From NCBI GenBank assembly GCA_900542505.1, contig UQNV01000001.1, positions 62,001 to 126,000 of the forward strand: a stretch of DNA of 64,000 bases, given 5' to 3'. Positions within the stretch are counted from its first letter, which is position 1. Every line of letters starts with the position of its first letter. The notes beneath the pieces are model-generated. The model was not told where the DNA came from and did not search any database. It saw only the letters and a list, made by a program, of their open reading frames with translations. Made by a program: the position numbers and the translations under genes. Source of the DNA: an uncultured Alistipes sp. (lineage in GTDB: Bacteria; Bacteroidota; Bacteroidia; Bacteroidales; Rikenellaceae). Positions 19,381 to 27,562 of this stretch are shown in pieces.

Positions 19381-19388
19381 TAAATTTG
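19381..19388 (+). promoter_or_regulatory. Putative -7 element for the alpha-L-fucosidase gene
   Basis: TAAATTTG matches TAnnTTTG and lies 28 bases before the ATG at 19416. No -33 TTTG is found at the expected spacing. Confidence 0.5.
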
Positions 19389-19415
19389 TCTTGTCACGAC
19401 TCAACGAACAAGACA

Positions 19416-20726
19416 ATGAAGCGACTCTACACCATGTGCTGCGCCGCGCTGCTTGCGCTTTCGGCCGCAGCCCAACCCGGCTATCGTCCGACTCCGGAGA
19501 ACCTTGCCTCGCGGCAACAGTTCGCCGATGCCCGATTCGGCATCTTCCTCCACTGGGGGCTCTACGCCATGCTGGCGCAGGGCGAATGGACGATGACCAA
19601 CCTCGACCTGAACTACCGCGAATACGAAAAGCTCGCCGGAGGCTTCTATCCGGCCAGATTCGACGCCGAAGCGTGGGTGACCGCCTTCCGCGAAAGCGGT
19701 GCGCGCTACATCTGTTTCACGACGCGCCACCACGACGGATTCTCGATGTTCCACACCGCGCAGTCGCCCTACAACATCGTCGACGCAACGCCCTTTGCCC
19801 GCGACGTGGTGAAGGAGCTCTGCGACGAGTGCCACCGCCAGGGCATCCGCGTACACTTCTACTACTCGCTCATCGACTGGTGGCGCGAGGATGCTCCCCG
19901 CGGCCGCACGGGCCTCGGCACCGGCCGGCCGGCCGAGGCGGAGGATGCCGACAGCTATTTCGACTTCATGAAGGCGCAGCTGACCGAGCTGCTGACCAAC
20001 TACGGCGAGGTGGGGGCCATCTGGTTCGACGGAGTCTGGGACCAGGACCAGAATCCCGATTTCGACTGGCGGCTCGACGAACTCTACACGCTGATTCACC
20101 GGCTGCAGCCCGCCTGCCTGATTATCAACAACCACCATCTGAACCCCTTCGAGGGCGAGGATGCCCAGGTCTTCGAACGTGACCTGCCGGGCGAAAACAC
20201 CGCCGGGTACTCCGAACAGGACATCAGCCAGCTCCCGCTCGAGACCTGCCAGACGATGAACGGCATGTGGGGCTACAAAATCACGGACCAGAACTACAAG
20301 TCCGCCGACGACCTCATCCGCTATCTGGTCGGTGCGGCGGGCCGCGGCGCCAACCTGCTGCTCAACATCGGCCCCCAGCCCGACGGCGAACTGCCGGCTG
20401 CGGCCCTCGAACGGCTCGATGAAATCGGCTCGTGGCTCCGCTACAACGGCGAAACCATCTACGGCTCGCAGGCCGGCCCGGTCGAGCCCCGCTCCTGGGG
20501 CGTCACCACGCGCAAGGGCGACAAGGTCTACGTCCATATCCTCGACTGGCCCGACACGGAGCTCTTCCTGCCGCTGCCGGCCTCGCAGCTGCGCGTGACG
20601 GGCGCCGTACGTTTTGCCGACCGCGCCAAGGTCCGCTACCACCAGGACAACACCGGAATCACGCTCCGCCTCCCGGAGCGGCCCGAGACGCCCGACTGCA
20701 TCATCGAGCTGACCGCAGCCCGATGA
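19416..20726 (+). CDS. Alpha-L-fucosidase, GH29
   Basis: 436 residues with signal peptide MKRLYTMCCAALLALSAAAQ. The GH29 catalytic barrel is clear: FGIFLHWGLYA near the N-terminus, ICFTTRHHDGFSMF, HFYYSLIDWW, and IWFDGVWD, whose Asp is the expected nucleophile. The Glu acid/base varies in this family and is not assigned here. The C-terminal part (after about 345) is a small beta domain. The enzyme would release alpha-L-fucose from host mucin or dietary glycans in the periplasm. It is a lone gene with its own -7 element and terminator, not part of a visible polysaccharide-utilisation locus. Confidence 0.95.
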   Translation: MKRLYTMCCAALLALSAAAQPGYRPTPENLASRQQFADARFGIFLHWGLYAMLAQGEWTMTNLDLNYREYEKLAGGFYPARFDAEAWVTAFRESGARYICFTTRHHDGFSMFHTAQSPYNIVDATPFARDVVKELCDECHRQGIRVHFYYSLIDWWREDAPRGRTGLGTGRPAEAEDADSYFDFMKAQLTELLTNYGEVGAIWFDGVWDQDQNPDFDWRLDELYTLIHRLQPACLIINNHHLNPFEGEDAQVFERDLPGENTAGYSEQDISQLPLETCQTMNGMWGYKITDQNYKSADDLIRYLVGAAGRGANLLLNIGPQPDGELPAAALERLDEIGSWLRYNGETIYGSQAGPVEPRSWGVTTRKGDKVYVHILDWPDTELFLPLPASQLRVTGAVRFADRAKVRYHQDNTGITLRLPERPETPDCIIELTAAR

Positions 20727-20738
20727 AGAACGCCACCC

Positions 20739-20782
20739 GCAGGACCGGGACGGCGCCGATGCCGCCCCGGTCCTGCTCTTTT
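20739..20782 (+). terminator. Terminator after the fucosidase gene
   Basis: The stem GCAGGACCGGG (20739-20749) pairs with 20766-20776, and further inner pairs are possible. It is followed by TCTTTT. Confidence 0.8.
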
Positions 20783-20817
20783 CGACTCCCGCCTCACACC
20801 CCTAAAAACACCGACCC

Positions 20818-21405
20818 ATGAAGAAACTGACCCTCATCGCATGGCTGTTGCTCACCGCCCCTGCCCTCTTTGCCCAACAGAGCGACTCGACCGCAACGGC
20901 CGACCAGCTGGGCGAGACGGCCCTGATGCTGGAACTTGCCGAAGAGAGCCAAACGCGCGCTGTCGACGGCACGATTCTCTGGAATGCCCGTTTCGAGGGC
21001 GCCGAAGAGATTCGGACGCCCGAGGAGCTCTACCGTAAAATCCATACCATCCTGCGCGAAATATGGCGCTCGCCCGGACACGACGAAATCGTCTCGCAGG
21101 ACGACGACCGACTGACCGCCCGCATGAAACTGGTGCGCATAGCCTCGGGTCGGCGCTTCGGATTCGGGTTCGACTGCAGCGTCCACCTGCTGCGCGACAC
21201 GGCGTCGGCCGACGTCGAGCTCCGCTGCACGGAGTGGGAATTCGACGGCGAGGTACGCAACCCGGCCGAATGCTTCCCCTTCAGGGACGAGGCGGATGTG
21301 CCGTTCGGGGTCAAGAAGCAGGAGTTCGCCCAGTGGCTGCTGCTCGAAAGCGCGCTCCGCTCGCTGCGCTACAGTCTGCAGTTCGAGCTGGCCGGAGGAT
21401 TGTAG
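20818..21405 (+). CDS. Hypothetical secreted protein
   Basis: 195 residues with a signal peptide (MKKLTLIAWLLLTAPALFAQ, cleavage near 20). The mature part is mixed alpha/beta with conserved-looking stretches LYRKIHTILREIWRSPGH and ELRCTEWEFDGE. I do not recognise a family. It follows the fucosidase terminator and is convergent with the SMR gene. It is probably periplasmic. Confidence 0.8.
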   Translation: MKKLTLIAWLLLTAPALFAQQSDSTATADQLGETALMLELAEESQTRAVDGTILWNARFEGAEEIRTPEELYRKIHTILREIWRSPGHDEIVSQDDDRLTARMKLVRIASGRRFGFGFDCSVHLLRDTASADVELRCTEWEFDGEVRNPAECFPFRDEADVPFGVKKQEFAQWLLLESALRSLRYSLQFELAGGL

Positions 21406-21427
21406 GTCCGCCGGCGCCCATCGACGT

Positions 21428-21466
21428 GCAACGGCCGCTCTCCCTGTCGGGGAGAGCGGCCGTTGC
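21428..21466. terminator. Long perfect hairpin between convergent genes
   Basis: A 17-bp perfect stem (21428-21444 with 21450-21466) has a five-base loop. Neither side has a T-tract, so it may work as a bidirectional block or RNA-stabilising end rather than a standard intrinsic terminator. Confidence 0.65.
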
Positions 21467-21489
21467 GACTATTGTCCGAACCGGGCCGG

Positions 21490-21810
21490 TCAATGGACCA
21501 TCTTCAGCCCGACGATGCCGACCAGAATCAGCAGCAGAAAGAAGAGCCGCCAGACGGTGAGCACGTCATCGAAGAGCAGGACGCCCAGCAACACCGTACC
21601 GATGCCGCCGATGCCGGTCCATACGACATAGGCCGTTCCCATCGGGATGTCGCGCTGCGCCAGATAGAGCAGCCATCCGCTCAACGCCATCGAAACCACC
21701 GACATGACAAGGAAGAGCAGATGATACCGGGACGAAGAGCCGGCAAGTTTGAATCCGAGCGGCCACCCTACCTCGAAGAGTCCGGCCAAAAGAAGCAGTA
21801 TCCACGCCAT
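21490..21810 (-). CDS. sugE: SMR-family multidrug/guanidinium exporter, SugE-like
   Basis: 106 residues and four membrane helices, the standard small multidrug resistance size. MAWILLLLAGLFEVGWPLGFKLA carries the essential membrane Glu (residue 13) in helix 1; GTAYVVWTGIGGIGTVLLG is the helix 3 signature. The GWPLGFK context resembles the SugE/Gdx branch, which exports guanidinium or quaternary ammonium ions. A GTG two codons upstream (21816) is an alternative start. SMR proteins work as antiparallel dimers; a second copy is not adjacent. Confidence 0.92.
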   Translation of the reverse strand: MAWILLLLAGLFEVGWPLGFKLAGSSSRYHLLFLVMSVVSMALSGWLLYLAQRDIPMGTAYVVWTGIGGIGTVLLGVLLFDDVLTVWRLFFLLLILVGIVGLKMVH

Positions 21811-21835
21811 AAGCACCTCACATTTGTTTCATCGG

Positions 21836-21843
21836 CAAAGATA
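21836..21843 (-). promoter_or_regulatory. Putative -7 element for the SugE-like gene
   Basis: TATCTTTG on the minus strand, 25 bases before the ATG at 21810. No -33 element is visible. Confidence 0.5.
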
Positions 21844-21908
21844 GCCATATCGGACGGCCCGACGAATGCGCCCGTACGTTTTTTCGGCCGGAATCTCCGG
21901 CCCGGCAC

Positions 21909-21945
21909 AAAAAAAAGAGCCGGGCCCCTCATGGGACCCGGCTCT
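21909..21945 (-). terminator. Intrinsic terminator of dnaK
   Basis: The minus strand reads a 9-bp stem AGAGCCGGG/CCCGGCTCT with a 12-base loop, then a run of eight T residues (A-run at 21909-21916 on the plus strand). It lies about 30 bases after the dnaK stop. Confidence 0.88.
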
Positions 21946-21976
21946 CTCCTTTCAAAGCCTCACCGAGGCGTCGGCA

Positions 21977-23899
21977 CTATTTCACCTCCTCGAACTCCAC
22001 GTCCTCGGGCTGGCTGTTGGCCGAACCGCCCTGGGCGCCGGCATTCTGCTGAGACTGCTGGCCGGCGTTCTGCTGGGCACCGGCGGCACCCTGAGCCTGC
22101 TGCTGTGCGTAGATGTCCTGCGAGGCAGCCTGCCATGCGGCGTTAAGCTCGGCGATGGCCGTATCGATAGCCGCAACGTCGGCATTCTTGTGCGCCTCCT
22201 TCAGCTTGCCGAGGGCCGACTCGATGGCTGCCTTCTTGTCGGCAGGCAGCTTGTCGCCGTACTCCTTGAGCTGTTTCTCGGTGGCGAAGATGTTCGAGTC
22301 GGCAGCGTTGATTTTGTCGATACGCTCCTTCTCCTGACGGTCCTTCTCCTCGTTGGCCTTCGCCTCGTCACGCATGCGCTGAATCTCCTGCTCGGTCAGA
22401 CCCGACGATGCCTCGATGCGAATCTTCTGCTCCTTGCCCGTACCCTTGTCCTTGGCCGATACGTTCAGGATACCGTTGGCGTCGATATCGAACGTTACCT
22501 CAATCTGCGGCACGCCACGCGGAGCGGCCGGAATGCCGTCGAGGTGGAAGCGGCCAATCGACTTGTTGTCGCGGGCCAGCGGACGCTCGCCCTGGCATAC
22601 GTTGATTTCAACCGAGGGCTGGTTGTCGGCCGCCGTCGAGAAGACCTCGCTCTTGCGGGTAGGAATCGTCGTGTTGGCGTCGATGAGCTTGGTCATCACA
22701 CCGCCCAGCGTCTCGATACCGAGCGACAGCGGCGTCACGTCGAGCAGCAGCACATCCTTCACCTCGCCCGTCAGCACACCGCCCTGGATAGCGGCGCCCA
22801 CGGCAACCACCTCGTCGGGGTTCACGCTCTTGTTGGGCGTCTTGCCGAAGAACTCCTCGACAATCTTCTGGATGGCGGGGATACGGGTCGAACCGCCGAC
22901 CAGAATCACCTCGTCGATATCGCTGGCCTGCAGACCGGCGTCGCGCAGGGCGAGCTTGCAGGGCTCCACGGTCTTGTGAATCAGGTGGTCGCACAACTGC
23001 TCGAACTTGGCACGCGTAAGCGTCATGACCAGGTGCTGCGGAATGCCGTTCACGGGCATGATGTAGGGCAGGTTGATTTCGGTCGTGGTCGACGACGAAA
23101 GTTCAATCTTGGCCTTCTCGGCAGCCTCCTTCAGACGCTGCAGGGCCATCGGGTCCTGACGCAGGTCGATGTTGTGCTCGGCCTTGAACGCCTCGGCCAT
23201 GTAGTCGATGAGCACGTGGTCGAAGTCATCGCCGCCCAGATGCGTATCGCCGTTGGTCGACTTCACTTCGAAGACGCCGTCGCCCAGCTCCAGGATGGAG
23301 ATATCGAACGTACCGCCACCGAGGTCATAGACGGCAATCTTCATATCCTTGCCCTTCTTGTCCAGACCGTAGGCAAGCGCTGCGGCCGTAGGCTCGTTGA
23401 TGATTCGGCGAACCTTCAGGCCGGCGATTTCGCCCGCCTCCTTCGTGGCCTGGCGCTGCGAGTCGGAGAAGTAGGCCGGCACGGTGATGACCGCCTCGGA
23501 AACCTCCTGACCCAGATAATCCTCGGCCGTCTTCTTCATCTTCTGCAGGATGATGGCCGAAATCTCCTGCGGCGTATAGAGACGTCCGTCGATGTCGACA
23601 CGGGGCGTGTTGTTGTCACCGCGTACAATCGAGTAGGGAGCACGGGCGATGTCGGCCGTAACCTGGTCGTAGTTCTCACCCATGAAACGCTTGATGGAGA
23701 ATACCGTGCGTTTGGGGTTGGTGATGGCCTGACGCTTTGCGGGGTCACCCACCTTGCGCTCTCCGTCATTCGTGAAGGCTACGACGGAAGGGGTCGTGCG
23801 GTGTCCCTCGGAGTTGGGAATCACCACGGGCTCGTTGCCCTCCATCACTGCTACGCAGGAGTTCGTCGTACCTAAGTCAATACCAATAATCTTTGCCAT
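21977..23899 (-). CDS. dnaK: Molecular chaperone DnaK (Hsp70)
   Basis: 640 residues. The ATPase domain starts [19 protein letters not shown] and has [17 protein letters not shown], the phosphate loop [14 protein letters not shown] and [13 protein letters not shown]. The substrate-binding domain follows, with a helical lid. The Gln/Asn/Ala-rich tail ends in EDVEFEEVK, the acidic C-terminus typical of bacterial DnaK. It refolds and holds non-native proteins with DnaJ and GrpE, neither of which is in the window. It is a single-gene unit with its own terminator and a promoter carrying a palindromic site. Confidence 0.99.
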   Translation of the reverse strand: MAKIIGIDLGTTNSCVAVMEGNEPVVIPNSEGHRTTPSVVAFTNDGERKVGDPAKRQAITNPKRTVFSIKRFMGENYDQVTADIARAPYSIVRGDNNTPRVDIDGRLYTPQEISAIILQKMKKTAEDYLGQEVSEAVITVPAYFSDSQRQATKEAGEIAGLKVRRIINEPTAAALAYGLDKKGKDMKIAVYDLGGGTFDISILELGDGVFEVKSTNGDTHLGGDDFDHVLIDYMAEAFKAEHNIDLRQDPMALQRLKEAAEKAKIELSSSTTTEINLPYIMPVNGIPQHLVMTLTRAKFEQLCDHLIHKTVEPCKLALRDAGLQASDIDEVILVGGSTRIPAIQKIVEEFFGKTPNKSVNPDEVVAVGAAIQGGVLTGEVKDVLLLDVTPLSLGIETLGGVMTKLIDANTTIPTRKSEVFSTAADNQPSVEINVCQGERPLARDNKSIGRFHLDGIPAAPRGVPQIEVTFDIDANGILNVSAKDKGTGKEQKIRIEASSGLTEQEIQRMRDEAKANEEKDRQEKERIDKINAADSNIFATEKQLKEYGDKLPADKKAAIESALGKLKEAHKNADVAAIDTAIAELNAAWQAASQDIYAQQQAQGAAGAQQNAGQQSQQNAGAQGGSANSQPEDVEFEEVK

Positions 23900-23971
23900 A
23901 GTCGTATATGTTTTAATTGTTATTATTCTTTTTCTGCCGGCCTTGCCGGCGTGTTACGCCCTTTCCTTGAA

Positions 23972-24004
23972 CAAAGGTTGTACCAAACGAGCGCTCCTGC
24001 CAAA
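23972..24004 (-). promoter_or_regulatory. Promoter of dnaK
   Basis: On the minus strand TTTG (24001-24004) is followed by 21 bases and AACCTTTG (23972-23979), one mismatch from TAnnTTTG. The leader to the dnaK ATG is about 70 bases. The -33 TTTG lies inside the palindrome at 23997-24011. Confidence 0.6.
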
Positions 24005-24011
24005 TTGGCAG
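23997..24011. promoter_or_regulatory. Palindromic putative operator at the dnaK promoter
   Basis: CTGCCAA, one base, TTGGCAG: a perfect 7-1-7 inverted repeat. It overlaps the proposed -33 element. A direct copy of the right half, TTGGCAG, follows at 24016-24022 and another at 24068-24074. The position fits a repressor or heat-shock regulator site; it is not the CIRCE sequence. Confidence 0.55.
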
Positions 24012-24373
24012 AATATTGGCAGGCGCGGGTTTCAACAAGAGGAAACGACCTGTCGGAGCGTGTTATTTTGGCAGGAAACGCCCTTCCTGCGACGCCATCC
24101 GAACCGGTTTCACGGTCACGCATCGCCCCGGCCGGCGGGACAAAGCCCCCAAAAGGCACGTTGGCACGGATTGCGTCGCCGCCCGACGGGAAGAGGCAGG
24201 CCACGTCGCCCCGGCAATCCGGCATCGAACCATCCCGCCGCCAATCCGGCCCCGCGCCCGACATCCACGCTGTCAAATCCGATGCCGGCCCGTTCCCGCT
24301 CCGGCAGCAGCCCGCACCCCGGCACCTTGCCCCTTCGGCATTTTCACGACGGCCGACCCGCCGGCACGCCGTC

Positions 24374-24403
24374 AAAAAAACAGCCCCTCCGGATGGAGGG
24401 GCT
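24374..24403 (-). terminator. Intrinsic terminator of the small DNA-binding protein gene
   Basis: The minus strand reads a 9-bp stem AGCCCCTCC/GGAGGGGCT with a four-base loop, then G and seven T residues. It lies 37 bases past the stop at 24440. Confidence 0.88.
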
Positions 24404-24439
24404 TTAATCATCTCTCAATGACAATTCCGCAGGTCGCGG

Positions 24440-24682
24440 CTATTTGTTTTCGTTCAGGATGCGCATTGCATGCTCGAGAATCGTCGTATCATCCAACGTC
24501 ACGATGCCACCATCCGGCCCGGGTTCGAAATGAACGCCTACGCACTCTTTCGCCTCGTGCTTGCCGCCGAAATAATTGCGGACGGTCTCCACGTCGAGTC
24601 CCAATTCATCTGCAATGCGCTGCGAGCTGCCGCTGGGCAGTTTGTCTTTGATTCGGCGCAGCTCGTTAAATGTGATAATCAT
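24440..24682 (-). CDS. Small helix-turn-helix DNA-binding protein
   Basis: 80 residues from MIITFNELRRIKDKLPSG. The segment SQRIADELGLDVETVRNYFGG is a compact helix-turn-helix (the VETVRNYF recognition helix resembles LacI-type). The C-terminal half EPGPDGGIVTLDDTTILE is conserved in close relatives across Bacteroidota, as far as I recall. An in-frame ATG 33 bases upstream lies in the leader and is less likely. It has its own promoter and terminator. It is probably a transcription regulator or nucleoid-associated protein; the target is unknown. Confidence 0.85.
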   Translation of the reverse strand: MIITFNELRRIKDKLPSGSSQRIADELGLDVETVRNYFGGKHEAKECVGVHFEPGPDGGIVTLDDTTILEHAMRILNENK

Positions 24683-24715
24683 ATCAGTTGGTTTTAAGTT
24701 GATGTTTCTACACAA

Positions 24716-24746
24716 CTAAGTTACAACTTTTTTGCATAAATCCAAA
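24716..24746 (-). promoter_or_regulatory. Promoter of the small DNA-binding protein gene
   Basis: The minus strand reads TTTG, 19 bases, TAACTTAG (one mismatch to TAnnTTTG), 34 bases before the start at 24682, in an AT-rich island. Confidence 0.65.
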
Positions 24747-24927
24747 ATTTCCTTTTCAAAAAAGTGCAATCGAAGTGTAATAAAAACGAAACAATCCGAA
24801 GCGGCACAACCCTCCGTCCGAGCATAAAAACCATGCCTATTTTCGGTGCGGAAGCCGCGGCACCCTGTCAACAGCCTCCAGCAGCACACACCCTTCCCCG
24901 CCGCCTTATCATGGAGGGACCTGATAT

Positions 24928-24960
24928 AAAAAAGACTCCCGAGGCGTTTCCGCCCGGGAG
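24928..24960 (-). terminator. Intrinsic terminator of the Tyr/Gly-rich lipoprotein gene
   Basis: Minus strand: the stem CTCCCG-GGCG pairs with CGCC-CGGGAG with one bulged base and a four-base loop, followed by a short spacer and TTTTTT. It starts 26 bases after the stop at 24986. Confidence 0.82.
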
Positions 24961-24985
24961 CCCGCTCTTCCGGAAAAACATCCGG

Positions 24986-26512
24986 CTACTCGTCCGTCTC
25001 GTCGCTCGGCTCGACATAAATCTGGAACAGAAGCGGCGTGAAGGGGGGAATCTCCGTAGTTACGGTCGTGGTCGTGGTGGTCGTGGTCGAATCGTCGTAG
25101 CCCGAACCGTATCCGTAATAATCGTAGTAACCGCCATAGTAGCTGCCGTAGTAACCGCCGTAGTAGCCGCCGTAGTAGCCGTTCATGCCGTAGTAGCTGT
25201 TGGCGTAGTTCAGGTAGTTCAGGTAGTCGAGGTAGCTCGACGAATAGCCGCTCGTCGACGTGGAGGTCGACGACGAACCGCTGACGCCCGACGAGCCGTA
25301 GGCGTTGGTCGACGTGGTGACCATTGCAGCCCACTGTCCGAACTTGAGGTTGGGAATCGTGTAGTACCAGGCCGTGATGGCGCCGCCCTCCTCGGGCGTA
25401 TACTCTTTGGCCGAACCCGACGACACCACCTCGCCGTAGATGATTTTCTTCACCTCGTCGATGTTCGTGTCGACGACGAAGCCGTCGAGGAAGCGGCAGA
25501 TGTACCAGATTTTGGCCGTACCGTCCAGTTTCACCGAGTCGGTCAGCTCCTTGACGTCGGGCCAGGTCCCGTCCTCCGAAGCAAAGCGCTCCTTGAGTGC
25601 CTCGGCAATATCCTGCTCCATCTTGTCGAAGGCCACGTAGGGCTCATAGGCCGACTGGTAAGGCTCCGGATAGTGAATCGCGTCGCCCGGCTTGTAGCGA
25701 TAGTCTACGTAGACCTGCGGCACCGTATCGCAGGCGTTCACCCACCGTTCGGCGATGTTGTAGGGATGGTCCGCATCGTCGGCCGACTCGGGACGCTTGT
25801 TCTCCTCGGTATCGTAGACGCGCAGACCGCCGTCGGCCTCGCAGAAGGCGTCGACGGTCGAGCCTTCGCTTTCGAGCGGGTTCTTCACCGTATCGCAGAT
25901 GGTCATCGTCACGATGAACGGACGGTCCGAATCGAGTGTATACTGACCTTCGTAGCCGCCGTCGCCCTCCACGCCGCCGACAACCGACGAGGGCATGTAG
26001 AGCACCACCTCCGAACCTTCGCGGAGCAGAATCTCGCGCGACTCGAATCCGCGCTCGCCCTTATATTTATTGTAGTAATCCTCGCCCAGCGTAAGGGTGT
26101 TGCGCATCGCCAGACGCGTACCCTCGACAAGCGACGTGTTGATATCGCCGCAATAGCGGTAATAGGGCACGTAGTGCGTATATTTGGTGAAGGTGCCGGC
26201 CAGCTTGGCATCCATCTCGCGACGCGTGAGGATGATGTTGCCGCTCAGGTCGCGGCCCGAGAAGTCGAACTTCACCCAGCAAATCGTATCGTTGATGGGT
26301 GCGGCATCCTTGTTGCCCACCTTCAGCACATCGACATAGTATCCGCCATCCTCCTGCAGGTTGTCCACCAGGTCGGGGCGATTGAGGCGCATCCATGCGG
26401 CGAGCGCCATTTTCTCGTACTTGCTGTACGATTCGCTCTCCTCCTTGGCACAGGACGCCAGCAGGGCGGCACACAGCGCCGCGACGAGCAGGGAATGTCC
26501 AAAAAACTTCAT
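24986..26512 (-). CDS. FKBP-like lipoprotein with Tyr/Gly-rich insert
   Basis: 508 residues. Lipoprotein signal peptide MKFFGHSLLVAALCAALLASC with Cys 21. Two segments look like FKBP peptidyl-prolyl isomerase C-terminal halves: LREGSEVVLYMPSSVVGG near 175, and LKFGQWAAMVTTSTNAYG near 395-412, each like the usual 'VGekv.l.IP..laYG'. Between about 413 and 485 is a low-complexity stretch: Ser/Thr repeats, then YYGGYYGGYYGSYYGG-type repeats and a Thr run. After it the chain resumes with a beta-strand (LLFQIYVEPSDE) that would close an FKBP sheet. Isomerase activity is uncertain because the aromatic pocket residues cannot be placed by eye. It follows the smaller FKBP-like gene by 73 bases and is probably co-transcribed with it. 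Confidence 0.8.
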   Translation of the reverse strand: MKFFGHSLLVAALCAALLASCAKEESESYSKYEKMALAAWMRLNRPDLVDNLQEDGGYYVDVLKVGNKDAAPINDTICWVKFDFSGRDLSGNIILTRREMDAKLAGTFTKYTHYVPYYRYCGDINTSLVEGTRLAMRNTLTLGEDYYNKYKGERGFESREILLREGSEVVLYMPSSVVGGVEGDGGYEGQYTLDSDRPFIVTMTICDTVKNPLESEGSTVDAFCEADGGLRVYDTEENKRPESADDADHPYNIAERWVNACDTVPQVYVDYRYKPGDAIHYPEPYQSAYEPYVAFDKMEQDIAEALKERFASEDGTWPDVKELTDSVKLDGTAKIWYICRFLDGFVVDTNIDEVKKIIYGEVVSSGSAKEYTPEEGGAITAWYYTIPNLKFGQWAAMVTTSTNAYGSSGVSGSSSTSTSTSGYSSSYLDYLNYLNYANSYYGMNGYYGGYYGGYYGSYYGGYYDYYGYGSGYDDSTTTTTTTTVTTEIPPFTPLLFQIYVEPSDETDE

Positions 26513-26585
26513 ATCCGTTTCGCTTCTTACTCTTTTTGCACTCTGTAGTATTCAGTCTCGTTCCGCATCGGCCGCCGAAGGGGCA

Positions 26586-27194
26586 TCACTCCACCCCGTT
26601 GACGGTGAAAAAGACCGCCACGGCACTCTCGCGCGGAATGGTCGAGAAATTCGTATCGCCGTAGGCCATGTTGTAGGTCATGTAGCACTCCACCTGGTCG
26701 CCCTGGCGACATCCAAGTAACGCCAACTCGAGCCCTTTTATTATTTCGGTGCTGCCCAAAGTGAACTCCAGCGGCTCGAAACTCCACACCCCGGGGGTGA
26801 GGCCCGCCTCGTAGAGCGCCTGCTCCAGCTCGGGGTCGTTCGTAAAAAAGGGCATGTCCGAATCGGTGATGTTGCGCATCGAGAAGACATAGGCCCGGAA
26901 GGTGATGCTCACCCTCGAACCCGACTTCACCTCAGCCCGCGACTCGCGGCCCGAATCGTAATAGTTCGAGATGTAGCGGTAGACCGTATTGCCCGCCGTC
27001 GAATAGAAGGGGGGATTGTCATCGGGCGACTCGGCGACGTCATCCTCCGAGATGAGCTGCGGCGCATGCGTCGAGGTCAGGAAGGAGACGATGCTGTTGC
27101 GCTGGTTGGGCAGCGTCTCCTCCTCCTGCGAGCAGGAGACGAGCAGCGCGAGCGCAGCCAGCAGGCTTATGAACTTGTTTCGGGCCATATTCAT
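26586..27194 (-). CDS. FKBP-type peptidyl-prolyl isomerase-like lipoprotein
   Basis: About 202 residues; three in-frame ATG codons (27200, 27194, 27188) are possible, and all give a lipoprotein signal ending LLVSC. After the lipidated Cys comes an Asp/Glu-rich linker. An FKBP-like domain spans about 90-200: SGSRVSITFRAYVFSM, then VWSFEPLEFTLGST, IIKGLELALLGCRQGDQVECYM and the closing MAYGDTNFSTIPRESAVAVFFTV. The expected GxxxALxGMxxG helix and AYG loop are both present. Likely role: assistance of folding in the periplasm from a membrane anchor. It is upstream of the larger FKBP-like gene on the same strand. Confidence 0.85.
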   Translation of the reverse strand: MNMARNKFISLLAALALLVSCSQEEETLPNQRNSIVSFLTSTHAPQLISEDDVAESPDDNPPFYSTAGNTVYRYISNYYDSGRESRAEVKSGSRVSITFRAYVFSMRNITDSDMPFFTNDPELEQALYEAGLTPGVWSFEPLEFTLGSTEIIKGLELALLGCRQGDQVECYMTYNMAYGDTNFSTIPRESAVAVFFTVNGVE

Positions 27195-27209
27195 CGACAT
27201 ACAATCGTG

Positions 27210-27217
27210 CAAATTTA
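27210..27217 (-). promoter_or_regulatory. Putative -7 element for the FKBP-like lipoprotein pair
   Basis: TAAATTTG on the minus strand, about 15 bases before the first candidate ATG, in an AT-rich stretch. No clean -33 TTTG at the usual distance (a CTTG lies 22 bases upstream). Confidence 0.5.
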
Positions 27218-27306
27218 CAAAAACAATCCGAAATCTCAGCAAGGAACGCGAAAAAAGGCTCGAATCGTCTGCCGCAGGCCCAAAAAAAAGACGGGGAGCG
27301 TTTCCG

Positions 27307-27453
27307 CTATCCCCGCCGATAATAGTCGTGTCTCGGATGCTGCAGCCGCTGCAGCCTGTATTGCCGATGCAGATAGATGAAAAAGACTACGAAGATGGCA
27401 ACTGCGAAGATTCCGAGCAGAACAAAAACGAATCCGAAGGGTATCGTCTCCAT
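27307..27453 (-). CDS. Small single-pass membrane protein (48 residues)
   Basis: An ATG at 27453 opens a 48-codon frame ending in TAG at 27307. The protein starts METIPFGFVFVLLGIF, continues with a strongly hydrophobic helix to about residue 28 and ends with a basic tail (LHRQYRLQRLQHPRHDYYRRG). The helix followed by a positively charged cytoplasmic tail is what a real small membrane protein looks like. It lies 109 bases downstream of ruvA on the same strand and could be on its transcript. I do not recognise a family. Confidence 0.5.
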   Translation of the reverse strand: METIPFGFVFVLLGIFAVAIFVVFFIYLHRQYRLQRLQHPRHDYYRRG

Positions 27454-27562
27454 AACACAAGCTGTTTAGATGCGCCGCCGTCGTTGGCCGCGCATCGCAA
27501 CGCGTAGCAAAGAGACTGCCAAAAGGGAATCGGTGTGTCCCGTGCGGTGCAAAAAGCCCCGT

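Larger units (their letters stand above)
23900..24439. other. 540-base gene-free region upstream of dnaK
   Basis: It holds the dnaK leader and promoter (23972-24004), the palindrome at 23997-24011 with two extra TTGGCAG half-sites (24016-24022, 24068-24074), a GC-rich stretch at about 24080-24370 with no recognisable gene, and the terminator at 24374-24403. An open frame of 162 codons on the minus strand (23923-24411) has a composition like noise and spans the promoter. Confidence 0.6.
24683..24985. other. Intergenic region with promoter and terminator
   Basis: 303 bases. It carries the promoter of the small DNA-binding gene (24716-24746) and the terminator of the FKBP-like lipoprotein gene (24928-24960). 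I see nothing else in it. Confidence 0.6.

Noticed and set aside
21866-23875. A 669-codon open frame on the plus strand opposite dnaK
   Set aside because: Complement of a conserved gene. Leu/Val/Arg-rich with no domain and no promoter.
24161-24174. TTGGCACGGATTGC, similar to a sigma54 -24/-12 promoter
   Set aside because: The spacing between GG and GC is 8 bases instead of 10, and no gene follows in the plus direction.
23923-24411. A 162-codon open frame on the minus strand upstream of dnaK
   Set aside because: It covers the dnaK promoter and the palindrome, ends close to the terminator at 24374, and its sequence (Cys/Arg/Gly-rich) has no fold signature.
24764-26548. A 594-codon open frame opposite the Tyr/Gly-rich lipoprotein
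   Set aside because: The Val/Ala repeats in it are the complement of the Tyr/Gly codons; not a protein.
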